From assembly GCA_951217055.1 (NCBI GenBank), contig OX578276.1, positions 66,329,144-66,393,143 on the forward strand: DNA of 64,000 nucleotides, given 5' to 3'. Shown here piece by piece: positions 36,003-46,454 of this stretch. Source of the stretch: Gerris lacustris. Taxonomy: Eukaryota; Arthropoda; Insecta; Hemiptera; Gerridae. Position numbers and translations under genes: made by a program. Under the pieces are notes generated by a model. That model was not told the origin of the DNA. It saw nothing but the letters and a program-made list of their open reading frames with translations, and ran no database searches. Every line of letters begins with the position of its first letter. The first letter of the stretch is position 1.

Positions 36003-36722
36003 AATAAGTTCCCTAAACATTTTCATGGTAAAGAAGATGAAGACAGCTGTGGCAGTTCATTTGTGGATTGGGGGAGCGAATCAAACAGAAGTAAAATGCA
36101 GTATGTAATGTGGCTTCAACAAAGAAGATCAAGACAAAATCTACTGAATAATCTAATCCAGGATGGACAGACAGAGGAGAAAGGACTTCAAAGAGAAGAA
36201 GTTCATCTTCATCAAGTTAACAGTGCACTGTTCTGGGAACGATGGATAGATCATGTCTTTGACATGTATGATCAATGGGTTCAGACATCAGACAGTGATG
36301 ACAATGCCTCTTTGAAGAAGAGCAACACATCAAAAGAGGCAGAGAGTAAAAATATACCAACCAAGATCAGATCAGAGCCAATAATAAGAACACAATCTGA
36401 TGAATCAATGAAGACTGATAACAATCTGAAGTACAAATGTCCATCATATGTTGATTGGTTGGTACAACAAAGACAAGAAAATACAGAAATATCAGACAAT
36501 GAAGAAATAATTGAATCCAAGATAAATAATAACTATTGGTCATCTCTATATGGAAAATTAACCAAGTCTTTGAGTTCAATTTTTCTGACATCTAAAACTC
36601 GCAGGGAAGAGGATATTTCCAAAGAAGAACAGGATCAAGCTATACCTGGAGTAATCAAATCACTTTCAGGATCTCCTTCTGGCTCCCCTAGAGTTACATC
36701 AACTTCACTTAGAAGACTTTAA
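36003..36722 (+). CDS. Unrecognised acidic ORF captured inside BEL element 2
   Basis: I do not recognise this protein. It is in the same frame as the protease, separated by the single TAG at 36000-36002. It is open for about 239 codons; the 219-residue part from 36063 begins at GTG, and the first ATG codon is later, near 36096 (MQYVMWLQQRRS). The protein is hydrophilic with acidic/Ser-rich stretches (TSDSDDNASL, EISDNEEIIESK) and short related motifs, YVMWLQQRRS and PSYVDWLVQQRQ, plus FWERWIDHVFDMYDQWV. After the TAA (36720-36722) the frame would encode a hydrophobic run LLILIPVAIIVMAS. It sits where RT, RNase H and integrase should be. It does not look like an envelope protein. It may be a spliced host sequence taken up by template switching. 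Confidence 0.6.
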   Translation, partial: NKFPKHFHGKEDEDSCGSSFVDWGSESNRSKMQYVMWLQQRRSRQNLLNNLIQDGQTEEKGLQREEVHLHQVNSALFWERWIDHVFDMYDQWVQTSDSDDNASLKKSNTSKEAESKNIPTKIRSEPIIRTQSDESMKTDNNLKYKCPSYVDWLVQQRQENTEISDNEEIIESKINNNYWSSLYGKLTKSLSSIFLTSKTRREEDISKEEQDQAIPGVIKSLSGSPSGSPRVTSTSLRRL

Positions 36723-36967
36723 CTTCTCATTCTCATTCCTGTAGCTATCATTGTCATGGCTTCAACCAGGCAACTAAATTAAGGTGCAAACAGCTAAGCC
36801 AAGAATCTGTTAGCAGTCCTGTTATAACTGATCAATTAGTTGAACTTGTATGCAACACTTTGAGTCCAGGTACTGATGAAGGCAGCATTATAATGCTTAA
36901 TAAATGCTGAAAGTTGTTTTGGTAAATAAAAATAAGTGAAGAAACAATTTCATCTAATCCTTCAAGG
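36723..36967 (+). other. Non-coding part of the captured block
   Basis: Follows the captured ORF. Contains AATAAA near 36899 and another AATAAA-like stretch near 36926, as expected for a 3' untranslated region. The BEL-type sequence resumes just after (CGCCGGATAGAAGAGC). I infer that the captured mRNA segment may have included its polyadenylation signal. Confidence 0.45.
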
Positions 36968-37102
36968 CGCCGGATAGAAGAGCTTATCCATAGCAATGAC
37001 GGATTGATTCGTGCAGCGAGGATAAAAACAGCGGGCACGGGAAGAAGCATGACTCGCTCAATTGCAATGTTATACCCACTAGAAGTAGATGGAGAGGGTT
37101 AG
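36968..37102 (+). pseudogene. Last 44 residues of BEL/Pao integrase (DUF5641 tail)
   Basis: The frame reads RRIEELIHSNDGLIRAARIK and then ...SIAMLYPLEVDGEG, stop TAG 37100-37102. The pattern (N)DG.(I/V)R.A...T.G...R.I..L.PLE is the end of BEL/Pao integrase. It has no start of its own and no catalytic residues. It marks the right limit of the replaced segment. The retained sequence may be kept because it overlaps signals near the polypurine tract. Confidence 0.8.
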
Positions 37103-37155
37103 TCGTCGGTGGAGGGCGCCTTGAGGCGACAGCCAACACCACAGTTCGGGTGGAG

Positions 37156-37326
37156 TGTCGTGGACGAAGGATTTTAGTTTATTTTTTATTTATTTTATTT
37201 TTTGATTACTTGTTTTGACATTGAAAATTGATATTTAAAAGAAAAATAAATAGAAAGAGCAGTGTGTCTTGATATAGAGAAAGAAATATTTTATTCTTCA
37301 TAGTAAAGTTAAGTTAAGGCAAGACA
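37156..37326 (+). repeat. 3' LTR of BEL element 2
   Basis: 171 bp, identical by eye to the 5' LTR. Preceded by TTCGGGTGGAG, the probable polypurine tract, and followed by AGTAT. Confidence 0.93.
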
Positions 37327-37639
37327 AGTATAGTATGAGACTAAAATATTATTTTTGTCCTATTTGTTTATAACTAATTTTTTTACAATCTCCCTTATTG
37401 CATACTTAATTAAACTTAAAGGAAGGCAGTGAGGTCAGAATTTAATTAGAAAAATAGGAAGGCATTGATTTCTAGAAGGAATCACAGTCTGAAGAAGTAA
37501 ATATCTAAAACATAGTTCTACCTACCTTAGTTCTTAGGAAATATGAAAAAAAGACAAAAAACGAGGCTATTAAACAGAATTTTAGTATGACCTGGGTATT
37601 AACGGTAGCATAACTTACTGTCGTTCTGTGCACACTTAC

Positions 37640-37990
37640 TGTTGCAAAGAAACGAATATGGCATATTCGTTACTTTACAACAGAAACTACAAAAATATAA
37701 AAGTGACAAAAAATATGGTGAAGTGACGAATATGTCACATTCGTTACTTTACGTCGCACTTTAATGAATTCCTCTAGTACACGTATTGTTGTAAAGTAAC
37801 GAACATGGCATATTCATTACTTTACAACAGAATTCCAAAAAGTTTTTACTACAAAGTACTAAAGTAAACTAACCAATGTGGCATATTCGTTAGTTTACAA
37901 TTTAACGTCTTCCTAAAAAATCAGAAAGTAAAGAAAACTAACGAATAATCATATTCGTTACTTTAGCACGGAAAACAATAAAAACTATGC
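37640..37990. repeat. Right cluster of ACGAATATG palindromes
   Basis: Units near 37648, 37725, 37795, 37863 and 37938, for example ACGAATATGGCATATTCGT at 37653-37671 and GTAAAGTAACGAACATGG + CATATTCATTACTTTAC at 37791-37825. Half-sites vary between GTAAAGTAACG and GTAAACTAACG, the second being the form in the left cluster. Confidence 0.8.
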
Positions 37991-38689
37991 ATATTCGTGA
38001 AAATGACATTCTAGTTTTGCCATTTCTAATTAAGCTACAGGTGTCATATTTTGACAGTATGTGTGTCTTATTATATGACATCCAATGCACTAATAAAATA
38101 AAATGTTGATTTTTCACATTCGTGAGTTTAGCATGGTGGCGACGAATGTTGGTTCGCAAAAATTGAGCGACAGACAGACACGAAACTAAAAATGTTCCCT
38201 GATGTCTGAAACCAATTTCTGTCTTGGAATTTTTGAAATCGGAGACATAAAAAGTTTTCGTTCTTCAGGATGATCACATAGCCTCCGTTACCTTCGGTAA
38301 GCTCAGAAGCAAAATGAGTATTTTACTTACTACGAGAATTAAATTACTAATTAAATGCACAACAACTGTACAGTATGTTCCGTATGTCATTGCTTTTCCA
38401 CCCAACAAATGTGGCTTTATTGTTAAAAGTAGGAATGTTATAAGAAACAGTTTCTTCTTCTATTTTAAGTATCTATTTTAATGTTTTTATGGAAATAATT
38501 GAACTTAATTTTTTATTTTTTATTTCCGTCTCGTCTTAAACTGAACATTAATAGTTTTTACTTATTTTATTCGCCAAATTAAGGCGCTTGTTAAAAAAAA
38601 AGACCATTCATGCACCTTTACTTAATGAGCGAATTTTCAAAGAAATCTACGTATTATTATTATATAGGAATATATTATAATATAGGAAT

Positions 38690-39270
38690 ATAGGCTTATG
38701 AGTTATGATAATATAGGCAAATTTTGGATTAGAATTTGGATGGGTGAAAATAAAAATTGTTACACATGGGTACGGGGTACAAAAGTCAAAATAGTAAGTA
38801 TATACCCTTCAAGATGCATGTCGTTGGAAAGCTCTTTAAGAGTACAGCAATTGTTGTTATATAAACTTTTGTCATATTTTCATATAACAGGGGGTAAATG
38901 GAAAAAACATGTTTTTATGCTATTTTTGACCTTGGATTATCAAAATTTAACCCTTAAATGGACTCCAAAAATTCTGGCCAACCAGAAAAAAAAATCTGGG
39001 ACTCATCCTTTCTTTTGATATTATTGACATTTTAAAATTTGTTTGGATTTTTTAAGTGCATCTTAGGGTGAGATATCGTCTGGAGTGACACATAAATATT
39101 ATATACATACATATACACATATATACATACATAAAAAAGTGATAAATTTCAGGAATTAATTAAGAATGGTCTAAAACGGATTTCTATGGAGAAAATTTTC
39201 AAAAATTCGCATTACAAAAATGTTTAAGCCATTGCAATAGCTTAATTTTCTTCGAAAATTCGCTAAAAGG
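38690..39270 (+). repeat. Dispersed repeat family C, copy 1
   Basis: This is the reverse complement of 62940-63368: AATGGTCTAAAACGGATTTC, GGAGTGACACATA with a (TATACA) run, ATCCTTTCTTTTGATATTAT and the GGGGTAAATGGAAAAAACATG stretch are all found inverted there. No coding capacity. The order and the simple-repeat core suggest a MITE or LINE-like non-coding repeat. Confidence 0.7.
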
Positions 39271-40329
39271 TTTCAAACGATCCAGTGAGTTGTTATTTCA
39301 CACAGGGAATATATTTAGATCCGACTAACTAACTCCAAGGCGTAACAGCCCTTAGAGGGCTTACCCCTGGCAAAGGGTTGTTAGATCTATTTTACTTTTA
39401 TATTTTTTAAGAGTTAGAGACAAGTGCCGTATAGCTATGAAGCCATCTGTTCATTACATATTCTTGAAAAGTGCGTAGAGATTAAGAATGTAGGTCAGTT
39501 GAAAAAGTACACGCTTACCTATACCCATAAATATTTAATACATTTAGTTCTTAGTAGATATCTGGTGGAGAACCAGAGAGTCAGAGCTCTAAAATATGAT
39601 CAAGAGATAGATTTTTGATCTTTGTTACTGTCAAACCATCAATCATATTCCTTGAATAGCTCCAGACTTGGTGTAATGTGGTATGTACTAGAAAGGGGGG
39701 GGGGGGGGGGGGGGGGGTAAACCTCCCTTGGCCGAGGGGATGTTTTAAAATTTATGAGATTTATATGCATTTAAGAAAAAGAAAAAGTTATAATTTACTC
39801 TATGTATAATTAATAATTACTGTGTAAATGTTTATTCTACTTATTTACCTTCAAAATTGTAACTGTTACTATTATGTTTATCATACTTGTTTTCGTGGTC
39901 TTCTCTATGTGTTATCCTATTACTTTTATGTACCTACCTACAGCTTTCCCAAAGCTAATTAAGGTAATTATTTTTCCTTAATATTATAGAACTAATTCCG
40001 CGAAGTTAATGTCAAATATCCTAATGAATCAATCGTATAAATTGTCAGTCGAACCTCTTTATACCCTGAACCAAGTCAAAGGAGTAGTTACATACCATTG
40101 CATAGCAGATGTTCCAGTTGAGTAGATTATTGAACATCTAATATTAATATAATATTATAATATTAATATAAGGGTAGTAAAGGTCTAACGATTGAATAAA
40201 ATATTTAACAATATGCTCGAAAGTACGAATAGCTACTTTACTTTTGATATTTTGTCAATACGTCACCTTCACTTTGACGTCTCTTCCCCTTAAATTAAAA
40301 ATCAGTTATTTTTCCGTTCCTATCCGGCC
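39271..40329. other. Spacer
   Basis: Includes a G run of about 21 at 39697-39717 and a short inverted pair around CCCTTAGAGGGCTTACCCCTGG (near 39350). No gene seen. Confidence 0.4.
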
Positions 40330-40960
40330 TTATATTCCATTACCACGATGTTCTTTCAATGCTTTAGATTTTCCCACGTTAAGTCAGTGCAATTTGTTCG
40401 AAATGCGGTGATGCCGCTCACAAAAACACGTCTTGTGAATAACCTAAGCATTGTATTTACTGTAACAGTCCTAATTCATCGTTAGACAGTAACTGTCCTT
40501 AGTGGGTTCTTAAGAAAAAATGACTGAGATCAAAGTTTTGGAAAAATTGTCTTACGTCGAAGCAAGGAATAAGGCCGACAGCACCTATAAGTTCCCAATC
40601 ATTCTCATCTGTCCTATCTAAGAATTACCAGTCCTGTAAAACTTGTCAGAGTAAAGAGATCAACACAGATGTTGGCACTCAGTGCAATGATGTAAACTCC
40701 GAACCTATACCGGTACAAATATTAAAAAGTCCCACAAAATTTACTTCCAATAAAATCAAGCCAAGCCCGATAACTGTAAATGAAAATTTTGTGCTCAAAA
40801 ATACCCCTACGTGTGATGTCAGTAAGATCGCACAAACCAAGACAATACGTGACATGATGTGAGCGAATGACTTGGACTCTGGCAGTGATTCAATTTGTAG
40901 CAAAGAAACAAACCCTCAACAGGAACCCCTTAAAAACACACATACACAAAAAATGGTCAA
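40330..40960 (+). pseudogene. Jockey/I-type LINE ORF1 (gag-like) remnant
   Basis: The frame near 40386 reads CSKCGDAAHKNTSCE, a CCHC knuckle, then CIYCNSPNSSLDSNCP, a second one, interrupted by stops in place of sense codons. A short way on, with a frame change, it reads EIKVLEKLSYVEARNKADST, which fits the conserved stretch after the knuckles in Jockey-type ORF1. Several stops make it non-functional. Confidence 0.65.
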
Positions 40961-40984
40961 GTAACAATAACGGGAGAGAAAAAT

Positions 40985-41520
40985 TTAAGACATAAGTAAA
41001 GCTCCAGATAAAGGAATGCTGATGTACGCTTGTTATTGCGTGAACAATATCCGGATCTATGAGTACTTCTCGTACTTCTGTTACAAGAGACTCACCTACC
41101 TTCTGGAAAAATCTTTAAGTTACCAGGCTATGTAGCATTCCAAAAAGTTCCACCACCAGGTAAGGAGGCCTGGTTATATTTGTATCAGTTACGCTACCAA
41201 GCCAAAAGATCATGATTCACTCTAACCTCGAAGTTCAAGTTGTCCGGGACAGATTCATCGCATCTCGTCACGGTGGATAATATCTATCTGGACAGTAAAG
41301 ATGAAATCACAGGAACTTGTCTGACCAGTATCGTACACCAGCTAACACGTCCCTTCATCGTATCAAGAGACTTCAATGCTCATATCCATATCCTTCCTAG
41401 TATGGAGTTCCTCCAATACCGATCAAAGAGAAAAATCAGTAGAATTTTTTATTGACCACCAGAACCTGTGTCTCTTCAACAACGACGAGCCCACATATCG
41501 ATTTAAGAACCACTTATTTA
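40985..41520 (+). pseudogene. LINE apurinic-type endonuclease remnant
   Basis: In shifting frames the expected order is seen: RLLLREQYPDL, LQETHLPSGK (catalytic QE.H region), LPGYVAFQKVPPP, then TVDNIYLDSKDEI and PFIVSRDFNAHIHI. The last corresponds to the GDFNAH motif, with Gly-Asp changed to Arg-Asp. It is followed by the FNNDEPTYRFKN part. It directly follows ORF1 in the same orientation, so both belong to one dead Jockey/I-superfamily element. No RT was seen after it. Confidence 0.7.
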
Positions 41521-42059
41521 TTTAAGGACTTGCATTAAGGACTTTTTATATTAGTTTAAGGGCCGGTAAAATAGACGCTTTAGACCCAGCATTATGTTCC
41601 CTTCAACATATCACCTCACCTATATGGAAATTACCTCTTTCCACAATAAACGTGTAAATTTAATTAATGATTATGTGCTGAATCCGAATCTGAAGTCCAA
41701 ATTTACCCTTTACGTGTAGTTTTCATGGAAAATGCGTCTATATTTCTGCTGAATTTATTTTTTTATGATTTTCACTGACATTATTCTATAAGATTACAAT
41801 TTATGAAAAGTGAGGATACCTTGAACATTTGGAGGGGGTGGGGGTAGGCAAATGCTAACAAAATAGAGCAAAACCCCAATTTTATGTAGTATTTAGGCGG
41901 ATTTTTCGGGATAACTGTAAATATAGAAGAAATGTAGACTTCAGATTCACATTTAGCAACCAGCAACCCCGAAAGTTTATTAAATTTTGCAGAAAAGTGT
42001 AATGTCACTCGCCTTGCTCCCTCCAATGCCTCGTAAAAAATAAAGTCAATAAGGAATGA
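41521..42059. other. Spacer
   Basis: Nothing recognised. A purine-rich patch GGAGGGGGTGGGGGTAGG lies at about 41831. Confidence 0.4.
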
Positions 42060-44815
42060 AAACCTTCAGCAAAAACCTAACCTTGATAAAAGGGCCAAGT
42101 TCCAGACCCCCTCCCAAAAAGCCTATCAAAGTAGTGATATCTAAATTGTGGCCAAGTCTACTCTTTCTTTAGTCCATAACCTCTCTTCACTCCTGAGCAA
42201 CACTTTATTTTGATTCCTTAACCTTGCCCCGTTTCTGAATTAGGCATGAAACACCAGTATTATTTGTAGTCATATAGAAGATACGTGGGTAATAAGAAGA
42301 AAAAAAAGTTCTAGACCCCCTCCCGAAAAAAGTCAGCCTATCATCATTCACTCCTGAGCATTCTGCTCAGGAGTGAAGTGAGGTTACGGACTAAACAAAG
42401 AGTACTTGGCCGCAACGTACAGTCCAGGAAAATAAGGAATAATAGTGGAAATAATTTATAAAGTTTTGAAACTTTGTGAAAACACTTTTAAGGGGTGTAT
42501 TAGTAAGAAACAACCCTTAACTGCCCGAATTATTTTTTTGGGGAATTGTTTGGTTTTTTCTGGGGATTTTGCCTGTTAAGAGGTCCCTTAATATGTAAAA
42601 AATGTTTAAAAAAATTGAAAAAAATGTCTTACCCCAAATTTGGGTTGTTGCCATATGGCAACGCTAGGACATTAGCCCTACAGTTTTTTTTCTCAGTAAA
42701 TGTTTTAATATTTTTTTTTACATAATGTAAGTAGAATAAATTGTAGGTTACAAAAGCACAAATAATACTAACAAAATACTAAATTTATTTGAAAGGACGA
42801 AAAAGGAAATTTAATTTTTTTTTTCAAAATTTTATTAATTTCTATTACGTATCATGTTGTTTATCTGTAAAATTATGTAATTATTTCTTTATTTTTTTGT
42901 TTTATCCATGTGTTTTTGTTATTACCTTTAAAAATATATAAGTATCATTCAATTGTAATAAAAAAATAGACATTATTATATAAATATTATTTTTAAAAGA
43001 AAAGCCCAATACTATTTGAGAACTAATTATACTTATTCAACAAAAATAATTACAAGATTTTGAGACTACTTGAGAAATATTTAGAAAATAATAAAAAAAA
43101 AACATTAGGCAAAAAAAAATAAACAAAACTTTGTGTATAAATATGACTAAATAAAATTAAGACTTAGAAAAAAAACTGTAAGGCTTGTGTCCTAGCGTTG
43201 CCATATGGCAACTTTCAAATTGACACTCAATTTGGGGTAGAAAAATTAAATTTTGTGAAACTGCAATAATTTTATATTTTTAATCATTCTTTATTCTAAT
43301 AGTTTCATTACTATAAAATTATTTAATTAAGTAATTAATTTAAAAAATTAAAATTCTTTCCGTGTCACAAATTTGGAATAACCCATTTTTTAAACCTGTC
43401 TTGTCGCATACGTGTTGCACAAAACAAATAAATCTAATGATGAAAAATCAATTTAGTCCTTCTTCTGACATAATATTCACATTAAAAATGTTCAATATTA
43501 ACTTGGACCTCTCCAGACAATAATAAAGGGAGGGGGTTTTGCTGTTGCCATACGGCAACTCTAGGTTATTAAGGGTTAAAGTTCCCCCCTCTTGAGGGGG
43601 CGCGTCCCCCCTCCCCCTTCCTTAAAGTCCAAAATTTACTTATTTTTCACTTTTTACGCCAAACGGTTTATTTTTTGAAGAGAAGTGTTATTACCAAAAT
43701 TATTTCTCACATAATTCTGCACAAAAAAGGTCCTATGCACGTTTGAAGTGGCATACCGTTTTCGAGATATTGTAGTTGGATAGAGATAAAACGTATTTTT
43801 GCGAACCAAGATATCTAAAAAACAACACTGAAATTTGGATGGTAGGTTATACATAGCCCATTGTTGATCCCATATAACTTTCAACCTTCTGCGCCCATTA
43901 TTTTATCCTCCACATGCACACAAACATACATTAATTTAGACCTATATCTTCAAAAGTACTCAACTGATTATTATGAAATTTGGATGGTTTGTCGAAAGTT
44001 GCCCGCAGATAGCCTCACATTAACCGTCTGCATAATTCAACCGTCTGCGCTCTTTACATTTTCTAAATTGGTCCCCTTTCTGTCTGGCTGTTGATCAATT
44101 TTTTGTCTGTCTGTTATGAATTAAAGTATCAATTTATCAAAATGTAAAGAGCTCAGACATTTAAAATTAATTTGGGGATATCTGCGGACTACTTTCGACA
44201 AACCATCAACATTTCATGATAATCAGTTGAGTACTTTTGAAGATATAGGTCTAAGTAAATGTATGTTTGTGCGCATGTGGAGGATAAAATACTGGGCGCA
44301 GAAGGTTGAAACTTATATGGGATCAACAATGGGCTATATCCAAATTTCATTAAAATCGGATGTGTTGTTTTTTAGACATCTTGGTTCGCAAAAATACGTT
44401 TTATCTCTATCCAACTACAATATCTCGTAAACGGTATGTCCCACTTCAAACATGCATAGGACCTTTTTTGTGCAGAATTATGTGAGGAGTAATTTTGGTA
44501 ATAACACTTCTCTTCAAAAAAATAAACCGTTTTGCGTAAAAAGTGAAAAATAAGAAAATTTTGGAGTTTAAGGAGGGGGGAGGGGGGGCGGATGCGCCCC
44601 CTCAAGAGGGGGAACTTTACTGTTTCTTACTACTACATCCCTTAAAAGTGTTTTCACCAAGTTTCAAAACTGTATAAATTATTTCCTCCATTTGCTGTTT
44701 TTTTTACTAATTTGCCAGGACTAGTAGTTGTAATTACTTTGATAGGCTACCTTTTTGAAGTGGGAGTCTGGAACTTGGCGCTTTCTTCACGGTTAGGTTT
44801 TTGTTAAAGGATAGC
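42060..44815. repeat. Very large inverted repeat, left arm interrupted by an insertion
   Basis: The left arm (42060-42511 plus 43578-44060) matches the right arm (44130-44815) in inverted orientation. Landmarks are the AAAACACTTTTAAGGG stretch (42480 versus 44640), CCCCCTCTTGAGGGGGCG (43586 versus 44600), the GATAGAGATAAAACGTATTT stretch (43780 versus 44400) and TCAACTGATTATTATGAAAT (43960 versus 44215). A smaller nested inverted repeat (CACTCCTGAGCA; 42151-42203 and 42363-42413) lies in the left arm. No ORF in it is credible. It includes two facing copies of repeat family B. Confidence 0.75.
42512..43577. mobile_element. 1.07 kb insertion with short TIR and GTTGCC palindromes
   Basis: It begins AACCCTTAA and ends TTAAGGGTT. 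The uninterrupted right arm of the surrounding inverted repeat shows the empty site (AAGAAACAGTAAAGTTCCCC in inverted view). The 16 bp palindrome GTTGCCATATGGCAAC occurs at 42647-42662 and 43197-43212, and GTTGCCATACGGCAAC at 43544-43559. The first two are followed or preceded by GCTAGGACA / TCCTAGC. AT-rich, no ORF. Superfamily unknown. Confidence 0.65.
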
Positions 44816-46454
44816 CATTTCAAAAAACAAAATAAAATAGAGAAACATGAAAATGAACATAAATATGCCAAATATCATGAAGGTCCTTTTTTCTCAGCAA
44901 AAAGGACAAATAAATAGAATAATACATACTCCATTTAGAACTGTCGGAGGTACGACAAATAGCCATAGGACAAATCTTGTAGATCTTTTAAAATCACAAT
45001 AAAGCAATCTGTTTTTCGGTACGACTTACCGTTCAGCCGCAATAAGCCTCCAAAAACTTTAAAGTTGTGTTCGCTATATTTCTGCGTATAAGAGGCCACC
45101 GTATTTCCTCTCATAAATTGCCGCCAACTTTCGATTCCCTGCCGAGGTGAAGTCATTTTTATGATAAATTTTGATGAAATATTTAATAATAATTAAATGT
45201 ACATACGAAAAATAATAAATGGAAAATATTGGGCTAAGTAATTATGAACTCGTATATGAGAAAAGTTTGTCTGAGTTGTCTTGGGCCGATTTTTTTATTG
45301 GCAAAAGTTAACAATAGTAAGGGTAACTGCAACATTTTAATTAATGTTTTTAATTGGACAACGTGGGTAATAACAAATTTCAAGGTCATTTTGTTCCTAA
45401 CGCGGCTGCGGCCGACTTTTGTGGAGCCAACCCACCATTTGCTTTGTTGATTGAGGAAACCGCAGAAAATATTTATTATTTATTGTTTAAAATAATGAAT
45501 CAATAGTTTTACAATACCAAATTTAATCTCTGTTTAACATTGGTTCTCGAGATAGTCTAATAAGAAGTCCACTTTCATTCACTAAATTGTTACTAAATAT
45601 ACTAACATGTTAAAGGCATACAAATATAAAGGCATACACATCACAATTAGAGTTCGAAGCACGTGCTTTAAAGACATATTTTTAATGAAAGGAAATCTTA
45701 ATACCTGGAAATATAGGCAGCACCCTTGCAACCTGTGTAACAATCCTAACTTCTGCTAATTGTTGAAGTTGGATAGAGTTATTGTTCTGCTTAAATCATA
45801 TGTGTATATTTTCTTTTAACTTCGTTTATATTAGTGATTCCCCTACAAGAACCTCTTCTGGAAATTTCAGTTCCGTAACTCCTGTTTTCTAAGTGGTCAA
45901 TGAATGCCTTACATTTAGACTTTTTACTTCTCTTAGCCATTGCCATTCTCATGTTACGTCTTACGAAACAATCAAATCTTCTTCTTTCTGTTGCTCTCTT
46001 TAAGATGTTTGCTCTCTTTTTCCACTTCAATATCGACATTAATAATTATGTGCGTTGGACGTTTTACTACTATTAACTAGATTTTTACCAGAAAATTAAC
46101 TTAAGTGATTACTAATTGGTTATATTGTTGTGGTTATTTAAATACGCTAAATTGTAAAATATTTAAACAAAATCGCTGATACTGTGACTGTGAAACAAAT
46201 TCTCAGTTAATAAGGGGAAGAGCCACTAAATTTAATTTATCTGAACTTATATAATAGGTAGTTAAGACACCACGCGTCTGAACAGACTACAAACACAAAC
46301 CATAGTGATAATATATAATTAAATTAAGTTTTTTATGTATCCAATAAAGCGGCAAAATCGGGTTTATTTTAAATATCAATATTGAATCCCCAAATTTAGA
46401 ACTAACATAAATTACTTGATTTCGCCTCGGGGCATAATTTTTCTAAACATTTAT
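44816..46454. other. Spacer with two short unassigned ORFs
   Basis: Minus 44935-45156 (73 aa, MTSPRQGIESWRQFMRG...) and minus 45791-46039 (82 aa, very basic) have non-repetitive composition but match nothing I know. Each could be an exon or chance. Confidence 0.35.

Larger units (their letters stand above)
33643..37326 (+). mobile_element. BEL/Pao LTR retrotransposon 2: young, non-autonomous, carrying a foreign ORF
   Basis: Flanked by AGTAT (33638-33642 and 37327-37331). The two 171 bp LTRs look identical. Inside: PBS, gag (33922-35310), protease in the -1 frame, an unrecognised coding block, the last 44 residues of integrase (36968-37102), a purine-rich tract, then the 3' LTR. RT, RNase H and nearly all integrase are gone. 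Identical LTRs mean the insertion happened recently, so a defective genome was copied and integrated with help from an intact relative. Confidence 0.92.
33017..38151. mobile_element. TIR element composed of repeated palindromes, split by BEL element 2
   Basis: The ends are ATTCGTCGCCACCATGCTAA + ACTCACGAATATGAAAA and the inverse at 38115-38151. Removing BEL element 2 leaves about 1.45 kb. Each half is filled with imperfect palindromes of the form GTAAAGTAACGAATATG / CATATTCGTTACTTTAC: about five in 33264-33570 and about five in 37640-37990. The interior has no ORF. I infer a non-autonomous DNA element whose subterminal palindromes may be transposase sites. The target duplication is ambiguous (AT or a single T). 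Confidence 0.65.

Noticed and set aside
36003..36722. The foreign ORF in BEL element 2 as a retroviral envelope gene
   Set aside because: No signal peptide, no Cys pattern, no furin-like site, and it lies before the integrase tail, whereas env genes in BEL and errantivirus elements lie after integrase.
33264..37990. CRISPR-like array of regularly spaced palindromes
   Set aside because: The DNA is eukaryotic, the repeats vary, spacing is irregular and the two clusters are mirror-like ends of a TIR element.
44935..46039. Two minus-strand ORFs (73 and 82 aa) as host exons
   Set aside because: No recognisable domain, no supporting splice sites and no neighbouring coding sequence. Left unassigned.
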